NCBI RefSeq assembly: GCF_016900875.1
Contig: NZ_JAFEUM010000001.1
Span: 1-64,000, forward strand
Source of the DNA: Vibrio ulleungensis
Lineage (GTDB): Bacteria; Pseudomonadota; Gammaproteobacteria; Enterobacterales; Vibrionaceae
Direction of reading: 5' to 3'
DNA: 64,000 nucleotides
Shown here: piece by piece, positions 45,195-54,199 of the stretch
Layout: every line of letters starts with the position of its first letter
Numbering within the stretch: the first letter of the stretch is position 1
Program-made: the position numbers and the translations under genes
The notes under the pieces: generated by a model
The model's database searches: none
The model's input: the letters and a program-made list of their open reading frames with translations, nothing else
Told to the model about the DNA's origin: nothing

Positions 45195-46397
45195 ATGGAC
45201 AACATTAGTGATGCGATCGGTGTGATCGCTCAAAGCGCAAACACTTTATTTATTCTACTAGGCGCCATTATGGTGCTCGCCATGCACGCCGGATTCGCCT
45301 TTTTAGAAGTCGGTACTGTGCGACATAAAAACCAAGTCAATGCCTTGGTCAAAATCATCGCCGATTTTGGCTTTTCGGCAGTGGCCTACTTCGTTATTGG
45401 CTATCAGATCGCCTACGGCAGCAACTTTTTTTCTGGAGCAGAGGCCCTGACTCAAGACAACGGCTATGAATTGGTTAAATTCTTCTTCCTATTAACCTTT
45501 GCAGCGGCCATTCCTGCCATCGTTTCTGGTGGTATTGCAGAACGAGGTAGCTTCAGACCTTTCCTAATTGCCTCGGCCCTCATTGTTGCCTTTGTGTATC
45601 CTGTATTCGAAGGCATTATCTGGAACGGTAATTTTGGATTTCAAACCTGGCTTGGCCACACCTTTGGCGCAGAGTTCCACGACTTTGCAGGCTCAATCGT
45701 TGTCCACGGAATGGGAGGCTGGCTGGCGTTAGTTGCGATATACATCTTAGGTGTGCGTAAAGGGCGTAAGCCTGGTATTGCCTTTGCTCCTTCTAACATT
45801 CCGTTTCTTGCATTAGGTTCTTGGGTGCTGATCGTTGGTTGGTTTGGCTTTAACGTCATGTCTGCTCAAACCATGGATGGCATCAGTGGTTTAGTTGCAG
45901 TGAACAGTTTAATGGCAATGGTTGGCGGAACCTTAGTCGCTTTAGTCGTTGGTAAGAATGACCCCGGCTTTATTCACAATGGACCTTTAGCCGGATTGGT
46001 TGCAGTCTGTGCCGGCTCCGATCTTATGCATCCAGTAGGTGCGTTTGTCGTGGGTGGTGTTGCCGGTGCCCTCTTTGTGATGGTATTTACCAAATTACAG
46101 CGCAGCACCAAAATCGATGACGTGCTCGGTGTGTGGCCACTTCACGGGCTATGTGGTTTGTGGGGTGCAATCGCAGCAGGTATTTTCGGTCAACAAGCCT
46201 TGGGCGGCTTAGGCGGTGTTAGCTTGATGTCGCAAATTGTAGGCTCTATTGCGGGTATTGCAGTCGCACTTATTGGTGGTGCCATTGTTTATGGTGCGGT
46301 CAATGCGATTTCAAGTTTACGATTGAGTGAAGAAGACGAGTTCATTGGTGCCGACTTAGCGATCCACAAAATTGGGTCGACTAACAAAGACAAGTAA
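45195..46397 (+). CDS. Ammonium transporter, Amt family
   Basis: 400 residues, about 11 transmembrane helices. Amt hallmarks: MHAGFAFLEVGTVRHKNQVN, DFAGSIVVHGMGGWLALVAI (first pore His) and WPLHGLCGLWGAIAAGIFGQ (second pore His). It conducts ammonium into the cell under nitrogen limitation. No glnK (PII) gene lies beside it, unlike the common glnK-amtB operon, and no signal peptide is predicted by the start. Nitrogen control is supported by the NtrC sites and the sigma-54 promoter. It ends at a terminator shared with the OYE gene. Confidence 0.95.
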   Translation: MDNISDAIGVIAQSANTLFILLGAIMVLAMHAGFAFLEVGTVRHKNQVNALVKIIADFGFSAVAYFVIGYQIAYGSNFFSGAEALTQDNGYELVKFFFLLTFAAAIPAIVSGGIAERGSFRPFLIASALIVAFVYPVFEGIIWNGNFGFQTWLGHTFGAEFHDFAGSIVVHGMGGWLALVAIYILGVRKGRKPGIAFAPSNIPFLALGSWVLIVGWFGFNVMSAQTMDGISGLVAVNSLMAMVGGTLVALVVGKNDPGFIHNGPLAGLVAVCAGSDLMHPVGAFVVGGVAGALFVMVFTKLQRSTKIDDVLGVWPLHGLCGLWGAIAAGIFGQQALGGLGGVSLMSQIVGSIAGIAVALIGGAIVYGAVNAISSLRLSEEDEFIGADLAIHKIGSTNKDK

Positions 46398-46421
46398 ACT
46401 ACGGTTACTCAAAACAAAAAC

Positions 46422-46453
46422 AAAGCCCTAGGCATTATACTTAGGGCTTTTTG
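46422..46453. terminator. Bidirectional rho-independent terminator
   Basis: A 9-bp stem AAAGCCCTA/TAGGGCTTT with an 11-base loop (GGCATTATACT), flanked by A-rich and T-rich runs, between the converging amt and OYE genes. Confidence 0.85.
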
Positions 46454-46467
46454 ATCTTTATTAATCC

Positions 46468-47565
46468 CTATTTTTGATAAGCAGGGTAATCAATGAGTCC
46501 AACTTCCCCACCCCCAAACAACGTATTTGGATCATGTTCAGCCAGTGGATAGTTGTTTTGAATCCGCGCTGGCAAATCTGGATTCGCCACAAAAGGTCGA
46601 CCATATCCAATCATGTCTGCTAATCCATCATCAATGGCTTGAGCACCTTTTTCACCGTTATAGCGGCCTGCATAGATCAACACACCTTGAAAGGCTTTGC
46701 GAAGTGCGCGTTTAAATGAAACCGGGGTGTCTGGTGCATCGTCCCAATCAACTTCGGCAATATGCAAATAACCAATTTGGTGGCGGTTTAATAACTCTGC
46801 CGCACCAATGTACGTCTCGATTGGGTTTGCATCGACGGTGCCATTCAGCGTAGTAAGTGGGGCTAAACGCACACCTACTCGCTCTTTGCCAATAGCTTCA
46901 ACCATCGTCGCAACAACTTGGTCAAGAAAGCGAAGGCGATTGTCTAAACTGCCACCATATTCATCGGTTCGATTATTTGCCTCTGAATCAATAAACTGAT
47001 TCACCAAGTAACCATTGGCTGCGTGTAACTCTATCCCATCAAATCCCGCCTCCACTGCGTTGAGGGCTGCTTGTCTAAACTGGGCAACAACTTGGTCAAT
47101 CTCGTCTTTAGTCATTTCTCGAGGCACAGTCACATCGACAAATCCAGGTTCGGTTGTCCCGTTGTCAACAAACACTTTCACATTGTCTGCTTTTATTGCA
47201 GACGATGAGATTGGCTGCTCACCGCCGATATTGTCAGGATGCGTCACCCGTCCAACATGCCATAACTGAGCAAAGATGACTCCACCTTTAGCATGGACTT
47301 CACTGGTGACTTTTTTCCATCCCTCAATTTGCTGAGGAGAATAGATTCCCGGTGTCCAGGCATACCCTTTGCCCATAGGCGAGATTTGAGTTCCCTCGGA
47401 AACAATCAATCCTGCCGTTGCGCGCTGACCGTAATATTTGGCCATCATGTCGTTAGGTACATCACCAGGTTGACTGGCGCGTGAGCGTGTCATTGGAGGC
47501 ATTACAATGCGGTTTTTGAGTGCTAGGCTACCCAATTGTATCGGTTGAAAAAGAGACGTGGTCAT
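46468..47565 (-). CDS. Old yellow enzyme-family alkene reductase (NemA-like)
   Basis: 365 residues of the FMN-dependent old yellow enzyme family: LFQPIQLGSLALKNRIVMPP, TRSRASQPGDVPNDMMAKYY, IFAQLWHVGRVTHPDN, GFDGIELHAANGYLVNQFID, NNRTDEYGGSLDNRLRFLDQ, and the C-terminal DMIGYGRPFVANPDLPARI. The His-Ala-Ala-Asn of LHAAN binds substrate. It reduces activated C=C bonds or nitro groups with NADPH, detoxifying electrophiles. No nemR-like repressor is adjacent. Confidence 0.94.
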   Translation of the reverse strand: MTTSLFQPIQLGSLALKNRIVMPPMTRSRASQPGDVPNDMMAKYYGQRATAGLIVSEGTQISPMGKGYAWTPGIYSPQQIEGWKKVTSEVHAKGGVIFAQLWHVGRVTHPDNIGGEQPISSSAIKADNVKVFVDNGTTEPGFVDVTVPREMTKDEIDQVVAQFRQAALNAVEAGFDGIELHAANGYLVNQFIDSEANNRTDEYGGSLDNRLRFLDQVVATMVEAIGKERVGVRLAPLTTLNGTVDANPIETYIGAAELLNRHQIGYLHIAEVDWDDAPDTPVSFKRALRKAFQGVLIYAGRYNGEKGAQAIDDGLADMIGYGRPFVANPDLPARIQNNYPLAEHDPNTLFGGGEVGLIDYPAYQK

Positions 47566-47745
47566 TAGTCTATCCTTTTAAAGAATCTAAGCTGATACTA
47601 GCAGACCACGGCTGTTTCATTAACTGCATTAATAACAAATTGCTTTTGTGAAATGTGCAACAAACATAGAATGATTGTAATGTTCTCTGGTGCATTAGGC
47701 CAACTGCCCCTATAATCTCAACCTCATCAATAACAAGGTATAAAA

Positions 47746-48168
47746 ATGAAAATTTGTGGTGTTGAAATTAGTGGTAATGACGCGATTGTAAGCCTGCTAA
47801 CACTGTCCGATGGCGTCTTTAATATTCCTGATTGCCGAGTCGCTAAAGTATCGATTGGTGATGCAAACGACACACAGAAAATGAAAGATTTTCAATTCTC
47901 ATTTGCCAAGTTGATGCAAGACTACCAAGTCGATCGTGTGGTGATTCGCCAGCGTCAAACCAAAGGTAAATTTGCCGGTGGTGCAGTAGGCTTTAAGTTA
48001 GAAGCCGCTATCCAACTCATCGACGGTTTAAAAGTCGATGTGATTAGCCCTGCAGAGATCAAAGAAGGTCTAAAGCGCAATCCACTGTTGGTTCCTTTTA
48101 AAGAAACTGGATTGAAGCAATACCAAGAGCCAGCCTTTACGGTTGCTTACGCCTGCATCATGAAATAA
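47746..48168 (+). CDS. DUF3010 family protein
   Basis: 140 residues: MKICGVEISGNDAIVSLLTL, VDRVVIRQRQTKGKFAGGAV, GFKLEAAIQLIDGLKVDVIS and an ending PAFTVAYACIMK. The arrangement of acidic strand starts (GVEISG, VIRQR) recalls an RNase H-like fold (Holliday resolvase-like, YqgF superfamily), though key catalytic acids are not clear. Members are conserved in gamma-proteobacteria but unstudied. Monocistronic with a strong terminator. Confidence 0.85.
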   Translation: MKICGVEISGNDAIVSLLTLSDGVFNIPDCRVAKVSIGDANDTQKMKDFQFSFAKLMQDYQVDRVVIRQRQTKGKFAGGAVGFKLEAAIQLIDGLKVDVISPAEIKEGLKRNPLLVPFKETGLKQYQEPAFTVAYACIMK

Positions 48169-48210
48169 CTGCTAGCACCCCGCCTCACGTTGTGCGGCTT
48201 AAAGTATCTA

Positions 48211-48245
48211 AAAATGGTCCAATCAATTGATTGGACCATTTTTTT
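48211..48245. terminator. Perfectly palindromic terminator
   Basis: A perfect 32-base palindrome: AAAATGGTCCAATCAA followed by its reverse complement, then TTTTTT within and after the right arm. It serves the converging DUF3010 and DoxX genes. Confidence 0.88.
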
Positions 48246-48254
48246 GTCTAATCA

Positions 48255-48611
48255 CTATTGTCCAAATTGACTCAACAGAAGCGCGAGGGAAAGCACTAAG
48301 GTTAAAATTGACGGGATCGCATCTTTCCAAGTGTCGAATCGAAAATGGAAAAACATCGCCCCCACCGAAGTTAGTGCAATTAGCGCGGCACCAAGCTGTG
48401 TATAGAGCGAAGCGGTCGTTAGCATCCCAAACAGAAGTAAGCCAGCCCCAGTAGCTTCAATGACCCCAACCATGCGCATAGCAGCGCGATTAAGACCATA
48501 GCGATGGAAAAATGCCAACTGGGGCTCAAAAATAGCCTTAACCCAGCCGAACACTTTAACTGAGCTAGCAAACATGAAAAACGCAATGAGTAAACCTTGG
48601 ATAATCAGCAT
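48255..48611 (-). CDS. DoxX-family membrane protein
   Basis: 118 residues from the ATG at 48611 (ribosome binding site GAGGAG; the longer frame is not supported). Four transmembrane helices and the DoxX pattern LIIQGLLIAFFMFASSVKVF, FHRYGLNRAAMRMVGVIEAT, GAGLLLFGMLT, ALTSVGAMFFHFRFDTWKDA. DoxX-like proteins are small inner-membrane proteins associated with redox stress; the biochemical role is unclear. The LysR gene 101 bases away is divergent and probably controls it. Confidence 0.85.
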   Translation of the reverse strand: MLIIQGLLIAFFMFASSVKVFGWVKAIFEPQLAFFHRYGLNRAAMRMVGVIEATGAGLLLFGMLTTASLYTQLGAALIALTSVGAMFFHFRFDTWKDAIPSILTLVLSLALLLSQFGQ

Positions 48612-48712
48612 TACTTGAACTCCTCTTTTTGAATAACACCATTTAAGCATTCCAATTAAAGGAGTAGTAGAGTACATTTTGATTAGTTACCATTCCAAAA
48701 TAGAATGACAAA

Positions 48713-49612
48713 ATGGATAAGTTAGACTGCCTCAAGGTGTTTATTAGAGTGGCTCAACTCGGAACATTCACCGCCGCCGCCAACGAATTGAACACCACGC
48801 AAAGTGCGGTCAGTAAAAAGATCGCGTGGTTGGAAAAGCAACTTGGATTCACGTTGTTCCATCGCCATGCACGCGCAATACGTCTTACCCCTAATGGCCA
48901 TCAATATTTAGAGTTTGCTTTGCAACTCACTGAAGACATTGATCTCTTTGAATCTCAACTGCGTGCAGAACAAACTTCGATTGCTGGGGTATTAAAACTG
49001 TCTGTACCCAGCGCCTTTAGCGTGCAGTTGCTTGCAGAGCCATTGAGCCAGTTCTTAACCCTTCATCCCAAGGTAACGGTCGATGTGTCTGTATCGGACA
49101 AATTTGCGGATCTCGTGGACGACAATATCGATATTGCCATTCGGGCCAGCTACCTCAAAGACTCGGGGTTAAAAGCAAAATGGCTGCTCGATAACGAGTT
49201 AGTTTATTTTGCTGCGCCGAGCTATTTAGATGCTCATTCGCCTATTGAACATGCGATGGATCTCCAACAGCATCAATGCCTAACCTACTCATTGGCGACA
49301 CCGTCGAACGTTTGGTATTTTCCTGTTAAAGACGCGGTTCAAAAGATCAAAGTCAATGAATACATTCAAAGTGACAGTCCAGAAATGCTGGTACAGATGG
49401 CAAGGTTGGGTCAAGGTGTCGCAGCAATGCCACGCTGGATGATAGAAAAAGACTTGAGCGACGGGCGGTTAATCCAAGTGCTCGCAGACCTCTCTACGTT
49501 AAAGCGGCCTATGTATCTGGTGTATAAAAACGTCGAGCATCAACCCCAGCGCATTCGCACCTTTATTGATTTTCTCAGCGACTATTTTATATCAACCAAA
49601 GCAAATACCTGA
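48713..49612 (+). CDS. LysR-family transcriptional regulator
   Basis: 299 residues. Winged helix-turn-helix: MDKLDCLKVFIRVAQLGTFT, AAANELNTTQSAVSKKIAWL, EKQLGFTLFHRHARAIRLTP. The effector domain follows the SDKFADLVDDNIDIAIRASY pattern of the large subgroup that regulates divergent detoxification genes. It lies 101 bases from, and divergent to, the DoxX gene, its likely target. Confidence 0.92.
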   Translation: MDKLDCLKVFIRVAQLGTFTAAANELNTTQSAVSKKIAWLEKQLGFTLFHRHARAIRLTPNGHQYLEFALQLTEDIDLFESQLRAEQTSIAGVLKLSVPSAFSVQLLAEPLSQFLTLHPKVTVDVSVSDKFADLVDDNIDIAIRASYLKDSGLKAKWLLDNELVYFAAPSYLDAHSPIEHAMDLQQHQCLTYSLATPSNVWYFPVKDAVQKIKVNEYIQSDSPEMLVQMARLGQGVAAMPRWMIEKDLSDGRLIQVLADLSTLKRPMYLVYKNVEHQPQRIRTFIDFLSDYFISTKANT

Positions 49613-49825
49613 TCATTCTTGCTCGTTGAAATCATTGATAACGGCGCTAAAGATTTTTTATTTAGAACAAATACTTACGGCAGTCTCTGCCTTGTTCGCA
49701 GCGATGTCTCCATCGTAAATTTCTGACCAGTTAGTTACTTCGATTAGTATTAGCGAAAGCTCGCCACGATAAGGCGAGCGTTAGTCCAATTTCAGGATAC
49801 TACATCCGATCGTACGTTAGTGGCA

Positions 49826-51082
49826 TTAACGCTTTCTAGGCTTGCCTTGGAACTGCTTACTGCTGTTCTTGTTTTGAGTGCGACGGTTGGCCTTTTTGTC
49901 CCTTGGTGCTCGCTTGCTTTCCCCCGTAGAGGGTGTATCTGTTACCGGAAAATTGTCGAGAGTCTGTAAGGGCAAAGTACGCTCTGTTAACGCGCGAATA
50001 GCGTCCAGCGCCGCCATTTCGCCGTGGCAAACCAACGAAAGGGCCATGCCCTTTTTACCCGCTCGAGCGGTGCGCCCAACACGGTGCACATACACCTCAG
50101 CGTGCTGAGGAAGCTCAAAATTAACAACAACTGGCAGATCCGAGATATCAATCCCCCTTGCCAGAAGATCGGTGGCAATCAGAACCGAGACCGTCCCTTT
50201 TTTAAACTCAGCAAGCGTTTGTTCACGCTCTTGTTGAGACTTATTGCCGTGAAGAGCGCTAGCAGAAATACCCGCTTTCACTAATTTTTTGGTGAGCTTA
50301 TCGGCATTCTCTTTTGCGCCAATAAATACCAGCACTTGCGACCACTGGTGCTGCCTTACAAGCTCTATTAAAACATTCGGCTTACTGCCTTTATTAACCA
50401 AAAATAGCGACTCTGACACTTGTTCGGTGACGCTGTTCTTTTGATGCGCAGTGATCCGTTTGGGATTGTTTTGAATTTGCGCCGCGTTACTTTCTAGCTC
50501 ATCTGAAAACGTCGCAGAAAACAGTGCAGTTTGACGCTGTGGCGAGGTGAGCTTTGCGATAGCTTGCACATCTTTCCAAAACCCCATGTCTAGTAGTCTA
50601 TCTGCTTCGTCTAAAACAAGGTGGTTTACGTTCGCTAGGTTAACTACACCTTCTGTAACGAAATCCAGTAGCCGCCCTGTGGTTGCGACTATGACTTGAG
50701 CGCCAACCTTTAACGCTTGTTGCTGCTCCGCTTTATCGACGCCACCACACAGACAGATGGCCTCAAGCCCTGACGCCTTAGCGAGTGGAGCCAATGCCGT
50801 AGTCACTTGTTGCGCCAACTCTCGAGTCGGCACCAATATCAGTGCCTGATGGGAAATAGCGTTTTTATCTTCGCCAGCATGACTTGCAGACTGACTCAGC
50901 AGTTGTATTAATGGCAAGCCATACGCTAGCGTCTTACCGCTGCCTGTGTTCGCCAGCGCCAATACATCGTGAAGGCTAAGTAGATCTGGGATCACCAATC
51001 TTTGAATAGCTGTGGGCTCTGAAAATTGGCTAGGGAGTGCTTGAATAAGCGCGGGACTCAGAGACAGCGAATCAAATGACAT
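49826..51082 (-). CDS. DEAD-box ATP-dependent RNA helicase
   Basis: 418 residues with all helicase motifs: Q motif SEPTAIQ, I ANTGSGKT, Ia PTRELAQQ, II VLDEADRLLDMGF, III FSATF, IV VLVFIGAKENAD, V ATDLLARGIDISD, VI HRVGRTARAG. A short basic tail (KRAPRDKKANRRTQNKNSSK) may bind RNA. Closest in layout to RhlE-type helicases; such proteins unwind RNA in ribosome assembly, mRNA decay or cold adaptation. Monocistronic. Confidence 0.94.
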   Translation of the reverse strand: MSFDSLSLSPALIQALPSQFSEPTAIQRLVIPDLLSLHDVLALANTGSGKTLAYGLPLIQLLSQSASHAGEDKNAISHQALILVPTRELAQQVTTALAPLAKASGLEAICLCGGVDKAEQQQALKVGAQVIVATTGRLLDFVTEGVVNLANVNHLVLDEADRLLDMGFWKDVQAIAKLTSPQRQTALFSATFSDELESNAAQIQNNPKRITAHQKNSVTEQVSESLFLVNKGSKPNVLIELVRQHQWSQVLVFIGAKENADKLTKKLVKAGISASALHGNKSQQEREQTLAEFKKGTVSVLIATDLLARGIDISDLPVVVNFELPQHAEVYVHRVGRTARAGKKGMALSLVCHGEMAALDAIRALTERTLPLQTLDNFPVTDTPSTGESKRAPRDKKANRRTQNKNSSKQFQGKPRKR

Positions 51083-51322
51083 AGCAATACCTTACAAAGT
51101 AAATAAAGCCAATGCTGGAAAATGAGCCCTGACTTAAACTAGAGAAATCCACAGCGTAAGCCACGGCGTCATATTAAAACAGGAGTCTGGTACGTTCTCA
51201 ACGAAAAACCAACGATGTAGCTATCGCATTGCTTTTTGATCCGCTTGATAAACGTTGGACTAAGCAATGACTGATCATAGCAAAATAAAATTGCGGCAAT
51301 TGCGGGAGAAGGTATAGCTTGC
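51083..51322. other. Intergenic region upstream of helicase gene
   Basis: Promoter region of the leftward helicase gene. No gene seen; the LysR fragment begins at its right edge. Confidence 0.35.
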
Positions 51323-51495
51323 CTACCTTCAATAATTATTCAACCGTTTATCGAACAGAACAGGCTAACCCACTGCTAGAAGATTGCGTAATGAAAGATT
51401 TAGCTATTAATGTACTTTATCAATCGCGAAAGCATCTCCCTAAACGAGTCCATAAGTTAATTGACTTTTTAGTTGAAGAGTTTTGTTTCAGCTAG
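51323..51495 (+). pseudogene. C-terminal fragment of a LysR-family regulator gene
   Basis: An open frame ending at the TAG at 51493-51495 reads MKDLAINVLYQSRKHLPKRV then HKLIDFLVEEFCFS from the ATG at 51391. LY-x-SR-x-HLP-x-RV-x-x-LIDFLVE is the usual last segment of LysR effector domains of the type seen at 37.6 kb and 48.7 kb here. The upstream 23 codons of the frame (NPLLEDCV) are plausible but degraded, and the DNA-binding domain and most of the effector domain are missing. A decayed gene rather than a functional peptide. Confidence 0.72.
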
Positions 51496-51501
51496 TAAAA
51501 A

Positions 51502-51533
51502 CACAAAAAAAAGAGGCCATAGAATGGCCCCTT
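51502..51533 (-). terminator. Rho-independent terminator for VOC gene
   Basis: Stem AAGAGGCCAT/ATGGCCCCTT (one mismatch) with an AGA loop; read leftwards it is followed by a run of T. Confidence 0.75.
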
Positions 51534-51610
51534 TCAGTACACGATTAGCGTGCGAGTTTCACTAAGTATTCATGCAGACTCTGCGAAATACATCGTTTTA
51601 CGAATTAAGC

Positions 51611-52096
51611 TTACTCGTAATCAGTCGCGTAAGTTTCTTCATAGGTGTGAGAGTAAAGCTCAAACAAGTTACCAAACGGGTCTTCTAGGTAAACCATTTT
51701 AGCTGGCTTGTTGTCGTCTTCTGGGTGGTAACGCATGATATCCATACGAACCTTGCCACCAAACTCTTCTGTACGCTTCATGACAGTTTCGAAGTCATCA
51801 GTTTGAAGACAGAAGTGGAAAATACCAAGGCGAGAGAAGTCAACCTCGTGACGTTCTTGGCGCTCTTTCATTTCAAACAGTTCAACACCAATACCATCGG
51901 TAGTGACTAGGTGAGCGATATTAAAGCCTTTAAAACCTTCACCAAATACTGCGATACACATACGGCCAATTGCAGACTCGCGCTCTTCGATAACTTTGGT
52001 GTTGTTCATAACAATTTTAAGACCAAGTACCTTGGTGTAAAATTCAACAGCCTGGTCCATATCGCCAACCATAATGCCTACGTGATTCATTTTCAT
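51611..52096 (-). CDS. VOC-superfamily (glyoxalase/dioxygenase-like) protein
   Basis: 161 residues from the ATG at 52096 (GGAGCAAG upstream; the longer frame is not supported). Two beta-alpha-beta-beta-beta modules of the vicinal oxygen chelate fold: MNHVGIMVGDMDQAVEFYTK and LGIFHFCLQTDDFETVMKRT, with DPFGNLFELYSH at the end. The metal ligands His (in NHVG), His (in FHFC) and Glu (in LFELY) are present, as in lactoylglutathione lyase and related isomerases. The exact reaction is unknown. Adjacent to soxR but not in its operon. Confidence 0.86.
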   Translation of the reverse strand: MKMNHVGIMVGDMDQAVEFYTKVLGLKIVMNNTKVIEERESAIGRMCIAVFGEGFKGFNIAHLVTTDGIGVELFEMKERQERHEVDFSRLGIFHFCLQTDDFETVMKRTEEFGGKVRMDIMRYHPEDDNKPAKMVYLEDPFGNLFELYSHTYEETYATDYE

Positions 52097-52229
52097 ATTC
52101 TTGCTCCAACTATTCGTGTGTTTGTTTCGATGGAGAGAGTATAGTAGGCCGAGAAAATTAAATGAAATTATCAATATTTCTAATAATGATAATATTTTAT
52201 TATTGAATGGTATGTTGCCGAAACTAGTA

Positions 52230-52682
52230 TTAGAGTTCAGCGTTCCAATCTTCAGGATTAGTCAGCGACGATTGGCCAGTGTATTTCTCAGCCCGCACAT
52301 CTTGTGGATTATAGATGGCACAGGTTTCCAGCGATAAGCATCCACACCCAATACAACTGCCTAGATCTTTTTGTAGCGCTTGCATCTGCAAGATCTTATG
52401 CTGCAATTGCGCCTGCCATTGGGCCGCCATGGTATCCCACTGTTTGCGCGTAGGTGCCTGATGCTTTGGAAGCGCCTGTAATGATGTGGCAATCTCATCC
52501 AATGATAACCCCACCTCTTGCGCCGCCTTAATGACAGCGAGTCGACGAATAACGCTTCGATGATAGCGCCGCTGATTGCCTTGATTTCTCCAGCTATGAA
52601 TTAAGCCTTTCTTTTCGTAAAAATGGAGCGCAGAGACCGCCATACCAGAACGCTTTGCTGCTTCACCCACACTGATTTCCAT
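52230..52682 (-). CDS. soxR: Redox-sensing transcriptional activator SoxR
   Basis: 150 residues from the ATG at 52682 (GAGG upstream; a GTG two codons earlier is possible). MerR-type helix-turn-helix (SVGEAAKRSGMAVSALHFYE), the dimerisation helix, and the [2Fe-2S] ligand loop CIGCGCLSLETC, identical in spacing to SoxR (C-x2-C-x-C-x5-C). Oxidation of the cluster by superoxide or redox-cycling drugs switches the regulator to an activator. The divergent MFS gene has a SoxR box in its promoter and no soxS is present, as in non-enteric SoxR systems where it regulates efflux genes directly. Confidence 0.95.
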   Translation of the reverse strand: MEISVGEAAKRSGMAVSALHFYEKKGLIHSWRNQGNQRRYHRSVIRRLAVIKAAQEVGLSLDEIATSLQALPKHQAPTRKQWDTMAAQWQAQLQHKILQMQALQKDLGSCIGCGCLSLETCAIYNPQDVRAEKYTGQSSLTNPEDWNAEL

Positions 52683-52711
52683 ATACACCTCGCTCCTGCT
52701 AGAAAAACCGC

Positions 52712-52742
52712 TTTACCTAAAGTTAACTTTAGGTATTAGAGT
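52712..52742 (+). promoter_or_regulatory. SoxR box in overspaced promoter
   Basis: ACCTAAAGTTAACTTTAGGT (52715-52734) is a perfect 20-base palindrome matching the SoxR site core (enteric CCTCAAGTTAACTTGAGG). It fills a 19-bp spacer between TTTACC (52712) and TAGAGT (52737-52742), the expected overspaced arrangement, and drives the MFS gene at 52774. Confidence 0.92.
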
Positions 52743-52773
52743 AGCAACAAATCTGAGTCATTGAGAATAATGT

Positions 52774-53997
52774 ATGAAAAATAAAACCCTACCCTATTTA
52801 ACCGGCCGCTTTTTTGATGGAATCTCGTCTGGGCTTTTTATGATGGCCTTGCCTTGGTTAATGTTGAAAAGCCCACCAGAAGCCGTTGCATTTGAGTTGG
52901 GCACCTTTGTAGCGCTAGTTGCGCTGTCGTGTACCGCGCTATCATTTTTGCTCACGCCGATATTTTCGACAGTTATTGATAGGCACTCTAGAAAACAATT
53001 GTTGGTCCTCGTGCAAATTGTCCAAGCCACCACTGCTGGCGTAGTGTTGGTGTCGTTTAGCTTGGGCGTGGATTCGTTGTGGTTGCTGGCGTTAGCTCAG
53101 TTAATTTTTTGGGTCACCAGTAATCTAGCGTGGACCGCCAATAACGCCTTTACTCAAGAGAACTATCGACCAGAAGAGTATGCCAGTATCTCAGGCAAGC
53201 AAGAGATCATACTTCAAGGAACAACCCTAGGCGCCGGAGCATTAGGCATTGTACTTCTGGAAGTGTGGAGCATTATAGAATTCTCGGCTTTTGCTGCATT
53301 GGCATCAGCCCTGTCGACAATAAGCTATATGATCACCCCATATCAGCAACAGTTGCGTACGTCGACACGCCACTCGTTTACTTCCCAAATGATAGAAAGC
53401 AAAGCCATCATCACTGGAAACCCCAGATTCTATGCCTATCTCATGCTCTCTGCGATCTCCTATCCGGTGCTGACCTATTTGGGTAAGTTGGTACCGGTAT
53501 GGTTTGCTCAGCAAGGCATATCGGGGCAGTGGCTTGCTGGCTATAGCATGTCATTTGGACTGGGAGCCCTTCTTACTGGACTGGTCGTTACGCGTTTACT
53601 GGGGATGCTCTCGCTTCCCAAAACCATGCTGTATGCGATGGCGTTTAGCACTGTTATGGTTATGGGTATGAGTGGTGCCCCCCACCCTGCGTTTATCTTA
53701 GGTTTTGCTTTCCTATTTGGGCTATCAAACGCGCTTAACCGAATTGCGCGTACCAATTGGATGCACGTCACCATCAAAATTGAACAGCGCGGGCGCGCTG
53801 ATGGCGCATTACAACTCTTTGCCACATTTGTACAAAGCAGTAGCTATGTCATTATCGCTCTACTGAGCCACTATGGGGTTACTCAATATGGCTTTGCGGT
53901 AGCCGCGGCTACAATGCTTTTTGCAGTTGTCTTAATGAAATGGCTAACCCGTGCCGCCAACTACAATGAACAAGAATTGGTTAATACCGCGGCATAA
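52774..53997 (+). CDS. MFS efflux transporter under SoxR control
   Basis: 407 residues, about 12 transmembrane helices. Begins YLTGRFFDGISSGLFMMALP, with the RHSRKQLLVLVQIVQATTAG loop after helix 2, a pattern of MFS proteins of the MDR/enterobactin-exporter (EntS-like) type. It starts 32 bases after the SoxR-controlled promoter. SoxR-regulated MFS pumps generally expel redox-active compounds such as phenazines or quinones; that role is inferred here from the promoter. Confidence 0.86.
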   Translation: MKNKTLPYLTGRFFDGISSGLFMMALPWLMLKSPPEAVAFELGTFVALVALSCTALSFLLTPIFSTVIDRHSRKQLLVLVQIVQATTAGVVLVSFSLGVDSLWLLALAQLIFWVTSNLAWTANNAFTQENYRPEEYASISGKQEIILQGTTLGAGALGIVLLEVWSIIEFSAFAALASALSTISYMITPYQQQLRTSTRHSFTSQMIESKAIITGNPRFYAYLMLSAISYPVLTYLGKLVPVWFAQQGISGQWLAGYSMSFGLGALLTGLVVTRLLGMLSLPKTMLYAMAFSTVMVMGMSGAPHPAFILGFAFLFGLSNALNRIARTNWMHVTIKIEQRGRADGALQLFATFVQSSSYVIIALLSHYGVTQYGFAVAAATMLFAVVLMKWLTRAANYNEQELVNTAA

Positions 53998-54199
53998 GTG
54001 ATAGGGTGAAATCGAGTGAGTAACTCTCCTAAGCCGCCCACTATATTGCTGACGCAATAGCTTCTATCCTATGAATTACGCATCTACCACTCACCGGTTT
54101 CTTTTCAAAACCCACCACTTTCTCGCCGATAAAATGAGTAGAGGTCGCGTTTTGATTGGGATTTCGCTACTCTAGCGTTTTCGTTACGAGGCTAGATCA

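Noticed and set aside
45040..45225. 61-codon frame upstream of amt
   Set aside because: It runs through the NtrC-like site and the sigma-54 promoter and overlaps the amt start; control DNA, not a gene.
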